Assembly (NCBI GenBank): GCA_963774075.1
Contig: CAVZDP010000009.1
Location: 248,001-312,000 of the forward strand
Length of the DNA: 64,000 nucleotides
DNA from: JBBQNR01 sp963774075
GTDB lineage: Bacteria > Actinomycetota > Thermoleophilia > Solirubrobacterales > JBBDJG01
Reading direction: 5' to 3'
Below are positions 42,265 to 51,045 of this stretch, in pieces. Position numbers and translations under genes: made by a program. The notes below the pieces were generated by a model. It made no database searches and was not told where the DNA came from. It was given only the letters and a program-made list of their open reading frames with translations. The stretch's first letter is position 1. Each line of letters opens with the position of its first letter.

Positions 42265-43374
42265 ATGAGGTTGGCGCTTGTCGGCGTCGGCCTGATCGGC
42301 GGCTCGATCGGACTCGCGGCGCGCGAGCGGATCGAGGGCGCGAGCGTGACGGGCTGGGATCCGAGTGAAGGCGCCCTGGAGGCGGCGACGGCGAGAGGCG
42401 CGATCGACGTGACGGCGGCGTCGGTCGAGGAGGCCGTGGCGGGCGCCGACGTGTGCTTCGTCTGCTGCCCGGTGGGAGCGCTCGGGGCCGAGGTCGTCCG
42501 CGCCCTGCGCGCCGACGGCGACTGCGCGGTTACCGACGTCGGCTCCACGAAGCGGGCTGTGATCGAGGCCGTCCAGGCGGCGGACCTCGAGACGGAGCAG
42601 ACGTCGCGCTTCGTCGGCGGCCATCCACTGGCCGGAGCGGAGGCGGCAGGCGTCGACCACGCCCGTCTCGACCTCTTCGATGGGGCGACCTGGTATCTGA
42701 CGCCAAACGAGCGCTCGAGCGGAGTGCATTACGACCGGCTCTACCGCACGATTTCGGCGCTTGGAGCTCGACCCGCCGCCGTCACGGCGTCCACTCACGA
42801 CCGCCTGATGGCGACCGTGAGCCACCTGCCGCACGTGCTCGCGAACGTGCTCGTCACGCAGGCGGCCAAGGCGCTGCTCGAGGAGGAGCAGCACCTGCCG
42901 GCGACCGGCCCGAGCTTTCGCGACGCCACACGCGTGGCCGGCAGCAACCCGCCGGTGTGGCGGGACATCTTCCTTTCCAATAGAGAGACGATCGAAGCGG
43001 AGCTGAGGCAGTACGTGTCCGGTCTCGAGACGGTGCTCGGCCACCTGCGCTCCGGCGATACCCAGCAGCTCGAGAGCTGGATCGGAGCGGCGCGCTCCGA
43101 CCGCGAGCGGCTGCTCGAGCTGGAGCTAGCGGGCGGCCAGGTGAGCGAGCTGCGGGTCTCGGTCCCGAACAGGCCGGGCCTCGTTGCCCAGATCGCTCTC
43201 GTGCTCGGGGAGGCCGGCGTCAACATCCTCGACATGGCGCTATACCCCGCGCCCGACATGCAGTCCGGCGCGGTCGCGCTCTGGATCGCGGGCGCCGAGG
43301 GGGCCGAGCGCGCGATGGCGCTGATCGGCGAGCTCGGCTACCCGGTCTCGGTCGTGGCGGACGGCGGGGCCTGA
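42265..43374 (+). CDS. tyrA: Prephenate/arogenate dehydrogenase with C-terminal ACT domain
   Basis: NAD(P)-dependent oxidative step to tyrosine. ATG 42265; 369 residues. Rossmann motif VGVGLIGGSIGLAARE, DVGSTKRAVIEAV, GGHPLAGAEAAGVDHA, THDRLMATVSHLPHVLANVL, GPSFRDATRVAGSNPPVWRDI. An ACT domain at about 293-365 (LRVSVPNRPGLVAQIALVLGEAGVNIL) suggests feedback inhibition by an aromatic amino acid. 19 bases after aroF. Confidence 0.95.
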   Translation: MRLALVGVGLIGGSIGLAARERIEGASVTGWDPSEGALEAATARGAIDVTAASVEEAVAGADVCFVCCPVGALGAEVVRALRADGDCAVTDVGSTKRAVIEAVQAADLETEQTSRFVGGHPLAGAEAAGVDHARLDLFDGATWYLTPNERSSGVHYDRLYRTISALGARPAAVTASTHDRLMATVSHLPHVLANVLVTQAAKALLEEEQHLPATGPSFRDATRVAGSNPPVWRDIFLSNRETIEAELRQYVSGLETVLGHLRSGDTQQLESWIGAARSDRERLLELELAGGQVSELRVSVPNRPGLVAQIALVLGEAGVNILDMALYPAPDMQSGAVALWIAGAEGAERAMALIGELGYPVSVVADGGA

Positions 43375-43386
43375 GCGCGGGCGGTC

Positions 43387-44685
43387 ATGCGATTCGATCC
43401 AGTGGCACGGCTCGCCGGCGAGATCGAGCCGCCGCCGGACAAGTCGATCTCCCACCGTGCCGCCCTGCTGGCCGCGATGTCGGACGGGCGCGTATCGGTC
43501 CGCAACTACCTGCGCTCGGACGACACGAGCTCGACACTCGCGGCGGTCCGCCGCCTGGGCGCCGAGCTCGAGCGCTCGGAGCCACGCGCTGCGGCCTCGG
43601 ATCTGATCATCCGGGGCGTGGGCCTGCGCGGGGCGAGGGAGGTCGCGGGCGCGGTGGACGTCGGCAACGCCGGCACCCTCCTTCGCATGCTTCCGGGCTG
43701 GCTCGCGGGGCAGCGGCGCCGGCGCTGGACGCTCGACGGCGACGACACCATCCGCCGCCGGCCGGTGGACCGGATCGCCGAGCCGCTGCGGGCGATGGGG
43801 GCCGAGCTCGAGTGCCGTGACGGCAGGCTGCCGCCGCTGGTGGTGGCGGGCTCGGAGTTGAGCGGCATCCGCTACGAGCTTCCGGTGGCGAGCGCGCAGG
43901 TGAAGTCGTGCCTGCTGCTGGCGGGATTACTCGCGAGCGGAGAGACGGTCGTAGTCGAAAAGCTCCCGAGCCGGGACCACACCGAGCGCATGCTCGCGCG
44001 CGCCGGCGTTCCCGTCAGGCGGGCAGGTGGTGAGGTCGCGGTCGCAGGAGTGGAGCGCCTGGACCTCGAAGAGATCGTCGTGCCAGGTGATTTCTCCTCT
44101 GCCTCGTTCCTCGTCGTGGCCGCCGCGCTGGTGCCGAGGTCCGAGGTCACGATCCGGAACGTGAACGTGAACCCGACGCGCATCGGGCTGCTGGCGCTGC
44201 TCGAGCGGATGGGGGCCGACGTCGAGCGGCGAGCCGGGCGGGAGCTGGGGGGCGAGCCTGTCGCCGACTTGATCGTGCGCGGGGGCGCCGAGCTCGACGC
44301 GGGATCGGTCGGCGCCAAGGACGTGCCTCTGATGATCGACGAGCTCCCGCTCGTCGCGCTGCTGGCCGCGTTCGCGCGCGGCACCAGCTCCGTCGAGGGC
44401 GCGCAGGAGCTGCGCCACAAGGAGTCGGACCGGATCGCGACCGTAGTCGAGGGGCTCGCCGGACTCGGTGTCCGGATCGAGGCGACCGCGGACGGCTTCG
44501 TCGTGGAGGGCGACCCACGCGGCCTGCGCGGCGGGGTGATCGAGGCGCACGGAGACCACCGCCTGGCGATGCTCGGCGCCATCGCAGGCGTGGCGTCGCA
44601 GGAGGGAGTGCAGGTGAGCGGATTCCAGGCGGCCGCCGTTTCCTACCCTGGCTTCGCCGACGACCTCGGCCGGCTCGCGGCATGA
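43387..44685 (+). CDS. aroA: EPSP synthase (3-phosphoshikimate 1-carboxyvinyltransferase)
   Basis: Joins PEP to shikimate 3-phosphate. ATG 43387; 432 residues. PPPDKSISHRAALLAAM, VDVGNAGTLLRMLPG, RRPVDRIAEPLRAMGA, PVASAQVKSCLLLAGL, PGDFSSASFLVVAA, and ELRHKESDRIATVVEGL are the expected substrate-binding segments. The stop overlaps the next gene by four bases (ATGA). Confidence 0.97.
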   Translation: MRFDPVARLAGEIEPPPDKSISHRAALLAAMSDGRVSVRNYLRSDDTSSTLAAVRRLGAELERSEPRAAASDLIIRGVGLRGAREVAGAVDVGNAGTLLRMLPGWLAGQRRRRWTLDGDDTIRRRPVDRIAEPLRAMGAELECRDGRLPPLVVAGSELSGIRYELPVASAQVKSCLLLAGLLASGETVVVEKLPSRDHTERMLARAGVPVRRAGGEVAVAGVERLDLEEIVVPGDFSSASFLVVAAALVPRSEVTIRNVNVNPTRIGLLALLERMGADVERRAGRELGGEPVADLIVRGGAELDAGSVGAKDVPLMIDELPLVALLAAFARGTSSVEGAQELRHKESDRIATVVEGLAGLGVRIEATADGFVVEGDPRGLRGGVIEAHGDHRLAMLGAIAGVASQEGVQVSGFQAAAVSYPGFADDLGRLAA

Positions 44686-45644
44686 CGGCGCGCTCGACCG
44701 ACATCGACCAGCAGCGCATCTTTCGCCGCCGCCGCCGCGTCGCGCTCGCTGTCATGGCGGCTGCGGCGCTGCTTCTGCTCTGGGCCACGGGGGCGCTGTC
44801 CGGAGGCGGCGGAGGAGCCACCGCCGAACGGGCCGGCCCCGCGGAGCTGCCCCGTGGCGGGCGCGTGCTCCTTCCGAGACACGAGGTGGTCGCCTTCTAC
44901 GGGGCGCCGCAGCACGATGAGCTGGGCGTCCTCGGCATCGGCGAGCCGGCTGAAGCGGGACGGAAGCTGCTCGGGCAGGCGCGAGCCTACGCGCGCGGCG
45001 GCAAGCCAGTGATGCCGGCCATGGAGCTGATCGCCACGATCGCCCACTCGGCGCCTGGTCGCGACGGGCTTCACCGCGAGCGCCAGCAGGACGCGGTCAT
45101 CCGCCGCTACCTGCAGGAGGCGCGGCGCATCAAGGCCATCCTGATCCTCGACATCCAGCCGGGACGCGCTTCGTTCATCGACGAGGTACGGGCGCTCGAG
45201 CCCTATCTCTCCCAGCCCGACGTGAGCCTGGCGCTCGATCCGGAATGGAGCATGCCGGAGGGCGTCGCTCCGGGCGCCCAGATCGGATTCACCGAGGCGG
45301 AGGTCGTCAACGAGGTCTCGGCCTACCTCTCACGGCTCGTCCAGCTCAAAGATCTGCCGCAGAAGCTCCTGCTCGTGCACCAGTTCACCGACGGGATGGT
45401 GAACGACCGCTCGAGCGTGGTCTCCCGGCCCGGGGTGGCGATCGTGTGGAACGTCGACGGCTTCGGGACGCCCGAGCTGAAGACGGGCGTCTATCGCCAG
45501 CTCACCGAGCCGGGAGCGCTGCCGGGCGGGCGCGCCGGAAGCCACACGGGCTTCAAGCTCTTCTTCCGCGAGGACACCGGCTTGATGGACCCGGCGGCCG
45601 TGCTCGCGCTCCGCCCGCGGCCGGACGTGGTCGTCTATGAATAA
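44682..45644 (+). CDS. Uncharacterised exported protein at the end of the aromatic operon
   Basis: I cannot assign a function. ATG 44682 overlaps the aroA stop, so it is translated with the operon. 320 residues: Arg-rich cytoplasmic head (FRRRRRVA), one hydrophobic helix or signal anchor (about 20-40, ALAVMAAAALLLLWATGAL), Gly-rich linker, then a 260-residue outside domain. That domain alternates beta-type and alpha-type segments (VVAFYGAP; KPVMPAMELIATI; KAILILDIQPG; VSLALDPEWSM; KLLLVHQFTDGMV; VAIVWNVDGFG), as in TIM-barrel glycoside-hydrolase-like folds, with acidic residues D165, D192/E194 and D222-like positions at strand ends. No lipobox cysteine is seen. Followed directly by a strong terminator. 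Confidence 0.75.
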   Translation: MTARSTDIDQQRIFRRRRRVALAVMAAAALLLLWATGALSGGGGGATAERAGPAELPRGGRVLLPRHEVVAFYGAPQHDELGVLGIGEPAEAGRKLLGQARAYARGGKPVMPAMELIATIAHSAPGRDGLHRERQQDAVIRRYLQEARRIKAILILDIQPGRASFIDEVRALEPYLSQPDVSLALDPEWSMPEGVAPGAQIGFTEAEVVNEVSAYLSRLVQLKDLPQKLLLVHQFTDGMVNDRSSVVSRPGVAIVWNVDGFGTPELKTGVYRQLTEPGALPGGRAGSHTGFKLFFREDTGLMDPAAVLALRPRPDVVVYE

Positions 45645-45647
45645 TTG

Positions 45648-45673
45648 GCGCCCGCCTCGAGGCGGGCGCTTTT
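45648..45673 (+). terminator. Strong intrinsic terminator of the aromatic operon
   Basis: Arms GCGCCCGCC (45648-45656) and GGCGGGCGC (45661-45669) with a TCGA loop, nine perfect pairs, followed by TTTT. It lies three bases after the stop of the exported protein and between convergent genes. Confidence 0.92.
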
Positions 45674-45696
45674 GACCCCACTACCGATTTTTCCCG

Positions 45697-45990
45697 TTAC
45701 GCCGGTGCCGGCGCTGGATCCGGCCGCACGATGACCGTGTCCGCCACCTTCACGATCTCGTCGCAGGGCAGGTCCGCCTTGTCGGCGTGCTCACGGATCG
45801 CCTCTGGGCTGCTCGCCTCGTAGATGCAGACCGTACCGAGCCCGTCCGACTCCTCGAGCACGTAGCTTCGAATCCAGCGGATGTCGGAGGACATCTCATC
45901 GTCGCCAACCTGGCGCGAGCGCTCGGCGGCCTGCTCCAGCTCCTCGGGCGAACGCCAGCCGTTCCGCCTCAGGATCACGTAAGTGTCCAT
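45697..45990 (-). CDS. DUF4242 (SCO4226-like) small protein
   Basis: 97 residues from ATG 45990 with a strong GGAGGAGG ribosome binding site. DTYVILRRNGWRSPEELEQAAERS, then DIRWIRSYVLEESDGLGTVCIYEASSPEAIREHADKADLPCDEIVKV, match the DUF4242 ferredoxin-like fold, whose Streptomyces member binds nickel. The function here is unknown. Convergent with the aromatic operon and divergent from cmk. Confidence 0.85.
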   Translation of the reverse strand: MDTYVILRRNGWRSPEELEQAAERSRQVGDDEMSSDIRWIRSYVLEESDGLGTVCIYEASSPEAIREHADKADLPCDEIVKVADTVIVRPDPAPAPA

Positions 45991-46076
45991 GCCTCCTCCT
46001 TCGATCGGGTACCGCGCAAGCTAGCGCTGGATCGACGAGGCCGCAAGGCCCCGGCCGCCACCCTGATAATCACCTC

Positions 46077-46766
46077 ATGATCGTCGCGATCGACGGACCC
46101 GCCGGCAGCGGCAAGAGCACGGTGGCGCGCGCGCTCGCGCGACGGCTCGGCTACACCTACCTCGACTCCGGGGCGCTCTACCGCACCGTGACCCTGCTCG
46201 CGCTCGACGGCGAGCACGACCTCTCGGACGGGGTCGCGCTCGGCCGGCTCGCCTCAACCGCCGACATCTCACTGCGCGAGCGCGGGCACGAGACCGTGCA
46301 GGTGATCGTCGACGGCCGTGACGTAACCGGGGAGATCCGCGCCCCGCGAGTGACCGGGGCCAGCTCGAAGGTCGCCGCGCACGGCCAGGTGCGGGAGGCG
46401 TTGCTGGTGAAGCAGCGCCTGCTGATCGAAGCGGGGGACTACGTCGTCGAGGGGCGCGACATCGGGACGGTCGTGGCTCCCGAGGCGCCGGTCAAGCTGT
46501 TCCTGACCGCGGACCCCGAGGAGAGGGCGCGCCGGCGCGCGGCGGAGCTGAGCAGGCGAGGGCACGCGAGCGAGGCGGTGGAGGTCCGGCGCGCCATCGA
46601 GGAGCGCGACCGGCTCGACTCGACTCGCTCGGCGGCGCCGCTGCGGGTGCCCGCGGACGCGGTGGTGATCGACACCACCGGCCTCGAGGTCGAGCAGGTC
46701 GTCGAGCGCGCCGCAAGCCTCGTCGAGCAGGTGCGGGCGCGCGACGCCGGGACGCGGGACGGCTGA
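46077..46766 (+). CDS. cmk: Cytidylate kinase
   Basis: Phosphorylates CMP/dCMP. ATG 46077; 229 residues. P-loop GPAGSGKST (7-15), YLDSGALYRTVTLLAL, VTGASSKVAAHGQVREALLVKQR, VVEGRDIGTVVAPEA, LTADPEERARRRAAEL, and ERDRLDSTRSAAPL in the lid region. No ribosome binding site; a -10-like GATAAT (46065-46070) ends six bases before ATG, so the mRNA may be leaderless. The stop overlaps der by one base. Confidence 0.96.
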   Translation: MIVAIDGPAGSGKSTVARALARRLGYTYLDSGALYRTVTLLALDGEHDLSDGVALGRLASTADISLRERGHETVQVIVDGRDVTGEIRAPRVTGASSKVAAHGQVREALLVKQRLLIEAGDYVVEGRDIGTVVAPEAPVKLFLTADPEERARRRAAELSRRGHASEAVEVRRAIEERDRLDSTRSAAPLRVPADAVVIDTTGLEVEQVVERAASLVEQVRARDAGTRDG

Positions 46767-48133
46767 TGGCGCTGCCGCCCAAGATCGCCGTCGTGGGCTT
46801 TCCGAACGTCGGCAAGTCCACGCTCGTGAACCGCCTGAGCGGGACGCGCGAGGCGGTCACGCACGCCGACCCGGGCGTCACTCGCGACCGCAAGGAGGTC
46901 CCGGCGGAGTGGAACGGGGTCGAGGTTTCGCTCGTGGACACCGGCGGCGTGGACCTCGAGGACCGGCGAGCGCTCTCGCGCCAGGTGCAGGAGCAGGCGG
47001 CGGCGGCGCTCGCGGACGCGTCGGGCGTCCTGCTCGTGGTCGACGTGCGCACGGGTGTCCGGCCCGGCGACGAGGAGCTCGCTCAGCTGATTCGCCGCTC
47101 GGGCCTGCCGGCGATCGTCGCCGCGAACAAAGTGGACAGCGCCGCGGACATCCCGCTCGCGGCCGAGTTCCACCGGCTCGGGCTCGGGGAGCCGGCCGCG
47201 GTGTCGGCCGCTCACGGCCTCGGCACGGGGGACCTGCTCGACCGCGTGATCGAGATCGCCCGCACTTTCGAGCGGGAGCCAGAGGCCGAGGACGACGCCG
47301 TGCGACTCGCGGTGATCGGGCGCCCGAACGTCGGCAAGTCCTCGCTCGTGAACGCCTTCCTCGGCCAGGAGCGCGTGATAGTGAACCCGCAGGCGGGCAC
47401 CACCCGGGACGCGATCGACACGCGACTCGACGTGGACGGGCGCAGCGTCGTGCTCGTCGACACGGCGGGACTTCGCAAGCGCGGCAAGGTTGCGGGGACC
47501 GTCGACTACTACGCCCAGATCAGGTCGGAGCGCGCGGCCGAGCGCGCCGACGTGGCAGTGGTCGTTTGCGACGCGAGCGAGGGGGTCACGTCCGAGGACC
47601 TGCGCATCGCCGACCTCGCCATGCACAAGGGCTGCGCGACGCTGATCGTGCTCAACAAGTGGGACGCCTCCGAGACCGACCTCGAGGATGCCAAAGCTCG
47701 GATCGCCACGAAGCTGCGCCTGCGCCCGCGCGTGCTCACGGCCTCGGCCGCGAGCGGGCGCAACGTCAGTCGCTTGCTCGTGGAAGGAGTCGCACTCGCC
47801 GATCGCGCACAGGGCCGGATCGAGACCTCCGACCTCAACCGCTTCATGTCGGAGGTGCAGGCCGAGCGCCAGCCGCCCAGCGTGCGCGGCAAGCGGCTGC
47901 GCATCTTCTATGCCTCGCAGGTGGAGAGCGGGCCGCCACGCTTCCGCATCCACGTAAACGACCGCCGCTTTCTCGCGCGCGACTACGCGTACTTCGTCGA
48001 GAACCGCCTGCGCTCGCGTTACCGGTTCGAGGGCGTGCCCCTGGTGATCGACTACGCGGATCGCCCGCGCCGCGCGAGCCGCACTCGCCCCCCCGGTGCC
48101 GGCGCCGGCACCGGAGCCCGCCGCTCTCGATGA
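46766..48133 (+). CDS. der: Ribosome-assembly GTPase Der (EngA)
   Basis: Double-G-domain GTPase for 50S maturation. ATG 46766; 455 residues. G1 motifs GFPNVGKST (about 11) and GRPNVGKSS (about 185), G3 DTGGVD and DTAGLRKRGKV, G4 NKVD and NKWD, plus a C-terminal KH-like domain (RFMSEVQAERQPP and FRIHVNDRRFLARDYAYFVENRLRSRYRFEGVPL). Joined to cmk by TGATG and to the DUF3352 gene by ATGA. Confidence 0.97.
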   Translation: MALPPKIAVVGFPNVGKSTLVNRLSGTREAVTHADPGVTRDRKEVPAEWNGVEVSLVDTGGVDLEDRRALSRQVQEQAAAALADASGVLLVVDVRTGVRPGDEELAQLIRRSGLPAIVAANKVDSAADIPLAAEFHRLGLGEPAAVSAAHGLGTGDLLDRVIEIARTFEREPEAEDDAVRLAVIGRPNVGKSSLVNAFLGQERVIVNPQAGTTRDAIDTRLDVDGRSVVLVDTAGLRKRGKVAGTVDYYAQIRSERAAERADVAVVVCDASEGVTSEDLRIADLAMHKGCATLIVLNKWDASETDLEDAKARIATKLRLRPRVLTASAASGRNVSRLLVEGVALADRAQGRIETSDLNRFMSEVQAERQPPSVRGKRLRIFYASQVESGPPRFRIHVNDRRFLARDYAYFVENRLRSRYRFEGVPLVIDYADRPRRASRTRPPGAGAGTGARRSR

Positions 48134-49713
48134 GGCGGCTGCGCTCCGGCCTGCGCGCCCGTTTCACCCCTACCCGGGTGACGCTCGCCGTCGTGCTGAT
48201 CGCCGGCGTCCTCGCACTCGCCGCGGCGCTCGAGGGCAGCGAGCCCGGCGCTCCGGCTCACAGCGCGGCGCGGCTGGTGCCGGCCGACGCGGTCGTGTAC
48301 GTGCACGGCAGCGTCGGCCGCGACTCCGAGCAATGGGAGCGAGTGACGGCGCTGGTCGAGAAGCTGCCGGAGCTGAGGCGCGCGCAGAACCGGCTGCTCA
48401 GAACCCTGACGCGGCGCGGCGGCGCGCTCGACCTCGAGCGCGAGGTGCGCCCCTGGGTCGACGACGAGGCGGCGCTCGCGCTCGTGCCCGACAGGAAAGC
48501 CGGGCTCGCCAGGTCCCTGATCCTGCTCGAGGTCTCCGACCGCGAGCTGGCGAACGCGTTTCTCTCGCGCGCCGTCGGCGACCGCCGTAGAACCGAGTAT
48601 CGCGGAGTCGAGCTGCGCTCCTTCGGCCGGCTCGCCACGGCGTTCGTGCGGGACTTCCTGGTGATCGGCCAGCCGGACAACGTACGCTCGGCCATCGACG
48701 TGGCCGCGCGGCGCTCGCAGTCCTTGGCGGCCGATCCCGTCTACAGGCGGGCGCTTCGCGGCCTTCCCGATGTCGACCGGGCGCTGCTCGCCTACGCGTC
48801 GCGGCGCGGACTCAGGGGCGTGGTCGAGCGCGAGCCCGGACTGACAGGGCGCCTCGCGACGCTTGCCGACGACCCTGGCCTCGAAGGGATCGCCGGCGTG
48901 CTGCGCGTGGACGATGACGGCATGCGCGCCCACCTCTCGAGCGCCCTCCAAAACTCCCCGCGGGCAGAGCAATTCAACCCGCGCCTGCTCGAGGCTGTCT
49001 CGGGCGACGCCATCGCATACCTCGGGATGCGCGGCGCGACCGATCTGCTGGAGAGCGTGTCCTCCGCCGTCGGCGCCGTGCCCGACGAGGTAGGCCTCGG
49101 CCGCCTGCTGTCCGATCTCGAGAACGCCGGCGGGCTGCGGACGCTGGGCGAGATCGCTCCGCTGCTCGACGGGGAGGCGGCGCTGTTCGTGAGCCGCTCC
49201 GCTGCGGTGCCCGTCATCACGCTGGTCGTCGACGACGTCGACGACCGCGACGCCGAGCGCCTGCTAGCGAGGCTCGGGCCACTCCTCGCCCGCGTGGTGC
49301 AGGGGGGAGCGGCGGGCGGTCAGGTGCCGACCTTCAACCCCGTGCAGATCGCCGGCGTCGACGCCGCGTCGCTTCGCATCGGGCCCGGCGTCGAGCTCAC
49401 CTACGCCATCTTCGACGGCCGCCTCGTCGTCGCCACGAGCCCCGGCGGGATCAGGAGGGTGAAGAGAGCCAGGAGCCGCATCACCGACAACGAGCTGTTC
49501 GCGCCCGGCATGCGGAACGACCTGAGGCGGGTCGCCTCGGTACTCTTTCTCGATCTCGAGCAGCTGCTCGCCCTCGGTGAGCAGGCGGGACTGGGTGACG
49601 CTCCCGGCTACCAGGGGCTGAAGTCGGACCTCTCGCCTGTGCGGGCGGTGAGCGCGCTCACTCACGTCAACGCGCAGTCGAAGACGACGGAGGTCTTCAT
49701 CGAGATCCCATGA
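48130..49713 (+). CDS. DUF3352 family membrane-anchored protein
   Basis: Exported protein of unknown function. ATG 48130 overlaps the der stop; 527 residues. One N-terminal helix (about 18-36, LAVVLIAGVLALAAAL) precedes a long extracytoplasmic domain. ARLVPADAVVYVHGSVG, VERVTALVEKLPEL, VRPWVDDEAALALVPDR, ANAFLSRAVGD, and LSSALQNSPR resemble the DUF3352 family, predicted alpha/beta. Coupled by ATGA at both ends (der and metK), so it is expressed with housekeeping genes. Confidence 0.82.
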   Translation: MRRLRSGLRARFTPTRVTLAVVLIAGVLALAAALEGSEPGAPAHSAARLVPADAVVYVHGSVGRDSEQWERVTALVEKLPELRRAQNRLLRTLTRRGGALDLEREVRPWVDDEAALALVPDRKAGLARSLILLEVSDRELANAFLSRAVGDRRRTEYRGVELRSFGRLATAFVRDFLVIGQPDNVRSAIDVAARRSQSLAADPVYRRALRGLPDVDRALLAYASRRGLRGVVEREPGLTGRLATLADDPGLEGIAGVLRVDDDGMRAHLSSALQNSPRAEQFNPRLLEAVSGDAIAYLGMRGATDLLESVSSAVGAVPDEVGLGRLLSDLENAGGLRTLGEIAPLLDGEAALFVSRSAAVPVITLVVDDVDDRDAERLLARLGPLLARVVQGGAAGGQVPTFNPVQIAGVDAASLRIGPGVELTYAIFDGRLVVATSPGGIRRVKRARSRITDNELFAPGMRNDLRRVASVLFLDLEQLLALGEQAGLGDAPGYQGLKSDLSPVRAVSALTHVNAQSKTTEVFIEIP

Positions 49714-50987
49714 GCTCCTTTACCGAACTTTCAGACAACGAGCACCTGTTCACGTCGGAGTCCGTGACCGAAGGTCACCCCGACAAGATGGCCGACCAGA
49801 TCTCGGACGCGGTGCTCGACGCGATCTTCAAGGACGACCCGAACGGCCGCGTGGCCTGCGAGACCTTCGTCACGACCGGCCTGATCGTCGTCGGTGGTGA
49901 GATCACGACGAGCACCTACGTCGACATCCCGAAGATCGCGCGCCGCGTGGCCCACGAGATCGGCTACACCCGCGCGAAGTACGGCTTCGACGCCGAGACC
50001 TGCGCGGTCATCACGTCGATCGACGAGCAGTCGCCGGACATCGCGCAGGGCGTGAACGAAGCCTACGAGGCCCGCCACATCCCGGGCGACGAGGATCCGC
50101 TCGACAAGGAAGGTGCGGGCGACCAGGGCATGATGTTCGGCTACGCGACGCGTGAGACGAAAGAGCTGATGCCGATGCCGATCCAGATCGCGCACACGCT
50201 CGCACGCAGGCTGTCGGAGGTGCGAAAGGCCGAAGTCGTTCCGTACCTGCGCCCCGACGGAAAGACCCAGGTCACCGTGCGCTACGAGAACGGCAAGCCG
50301 GTCGAGATCCTGAAGATCCTCATCTCGACGCAGCACAGGCCCGACATCGACTGCGAGTCGCTGATCAAGCCCGACCTGTGGGAGCACGTCGTCGAGCCCG
50401 TCCTGCACGCCGATTACCGCGAGCTCTACACGGAGACCGAGCTGCGCGACAACGTGCTCGTCAACCCGACGGGCAAGTTCGAGATCGGCGGGCCGATGGG
50501 AGACGCCGGCCTGACCGGGCGCAAGATCATCGTCGACACGTACGGCGGCGCGGCGCGTCACGGCGGCGGCGCCTTCTCGGGCAAGGACCCGTCGAAGGTG
50601 GATCGCTCGGCAGCGTACGCCGCGCGCTACGTCGCGAAGAACGTCGTGGCGGCGGGGCTTGCCGACCGCTGCGAGGTCCAGGTCGCATATGCGATCGGCG
50701 TCGCGCACCCGCAGTCGCTGATGGTCGAGACCTACGGCACGGAGCGTGTCCCGCGCTCGAGGATCGTGGAGCTGATCGACAAGCACTTCGACCTTCGCCC
50801 GGGAGCGATCATCCGCGACCTCGACCTGCGCAGGCCGATCTTCCGCAAGACCGCCGCCTACGGCCACTTCGGCCGCGACGACCACGACTTCACGTGGGAG
50901 AAGACCGACAAGGCCGAGGTCCTGCGGCGCGAGTCGGGGCTCGACGAGAAGTCCGGGTCGCGCGCCGAGCAGCCCGTCCGCCAGTAG
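49710..50987 (+). CDS. metK: S-adenosylmethionine synthetase
   Basis: ATP plus methionine to S-adenosylmethionine. ATG 49710; 425 residues, slightly long because of a basic/Gln tail. LFTSESVTEGHPDKMADQISDAVLDAI, GEITTSTYVDIP, GAGDQGMMFGYATRET, RPDGKTQVTVRYENG, GPMGDAGLTGRKIIVDTYGG, and GGGAFSGKDPSKVDRSAAYAARYVAKNVV. It overlaps the preceding gene, so there is no room for a SAM riboswitch. Confidence 0.97.
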   Translation: MSSFTELSDNEHLFTSESVTEGHPDKMADQISDAVLDAIFKDDPNGRVACETFVTTGLIVVGGEITTSTYVDIPKIARRVAHEIGYTRAKYGFDAETCAVITSIDEQSPDIAQGVNEAYEARHIPGDEDPLDKEGAGDQGMMFGYATRETKELMPMPIQIAHTLARRLSEVRKAEVVPYLRPDGKTQVTVRYENGKPVEILKILISTQHRPDIDCESLIKPDLWEHVVEPVLHADYRELYTETELRDNVLVNPTGKFEIGGPMGDAGLTGRKIIVDTYGGAARHGGGAFSGKDPSKVDRSAAYAARYVAKNVVAAGLADRCEVQVAYAIGVAHPQSLMVETYGTERVPRSRIVELIDKHFDLRPGAIIRDLDLRRPIFRKTAAYGHFGRDDHDFTWEKTDKAEVLRRESGLDEKSGSRAEQPVRQ

Positions 50988-51045
50988 CGCCAGCAGCCCG
51001 TTTCACCCCACAGTCGGTGCTAGCATCGCAGCGAGGAGGCGAGCT

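Noticed and set aside
49690..49712. SAM riboswitch in front of metK
   Set aside because: metK overlaps the preceding gene by four bases, leaving no leader.
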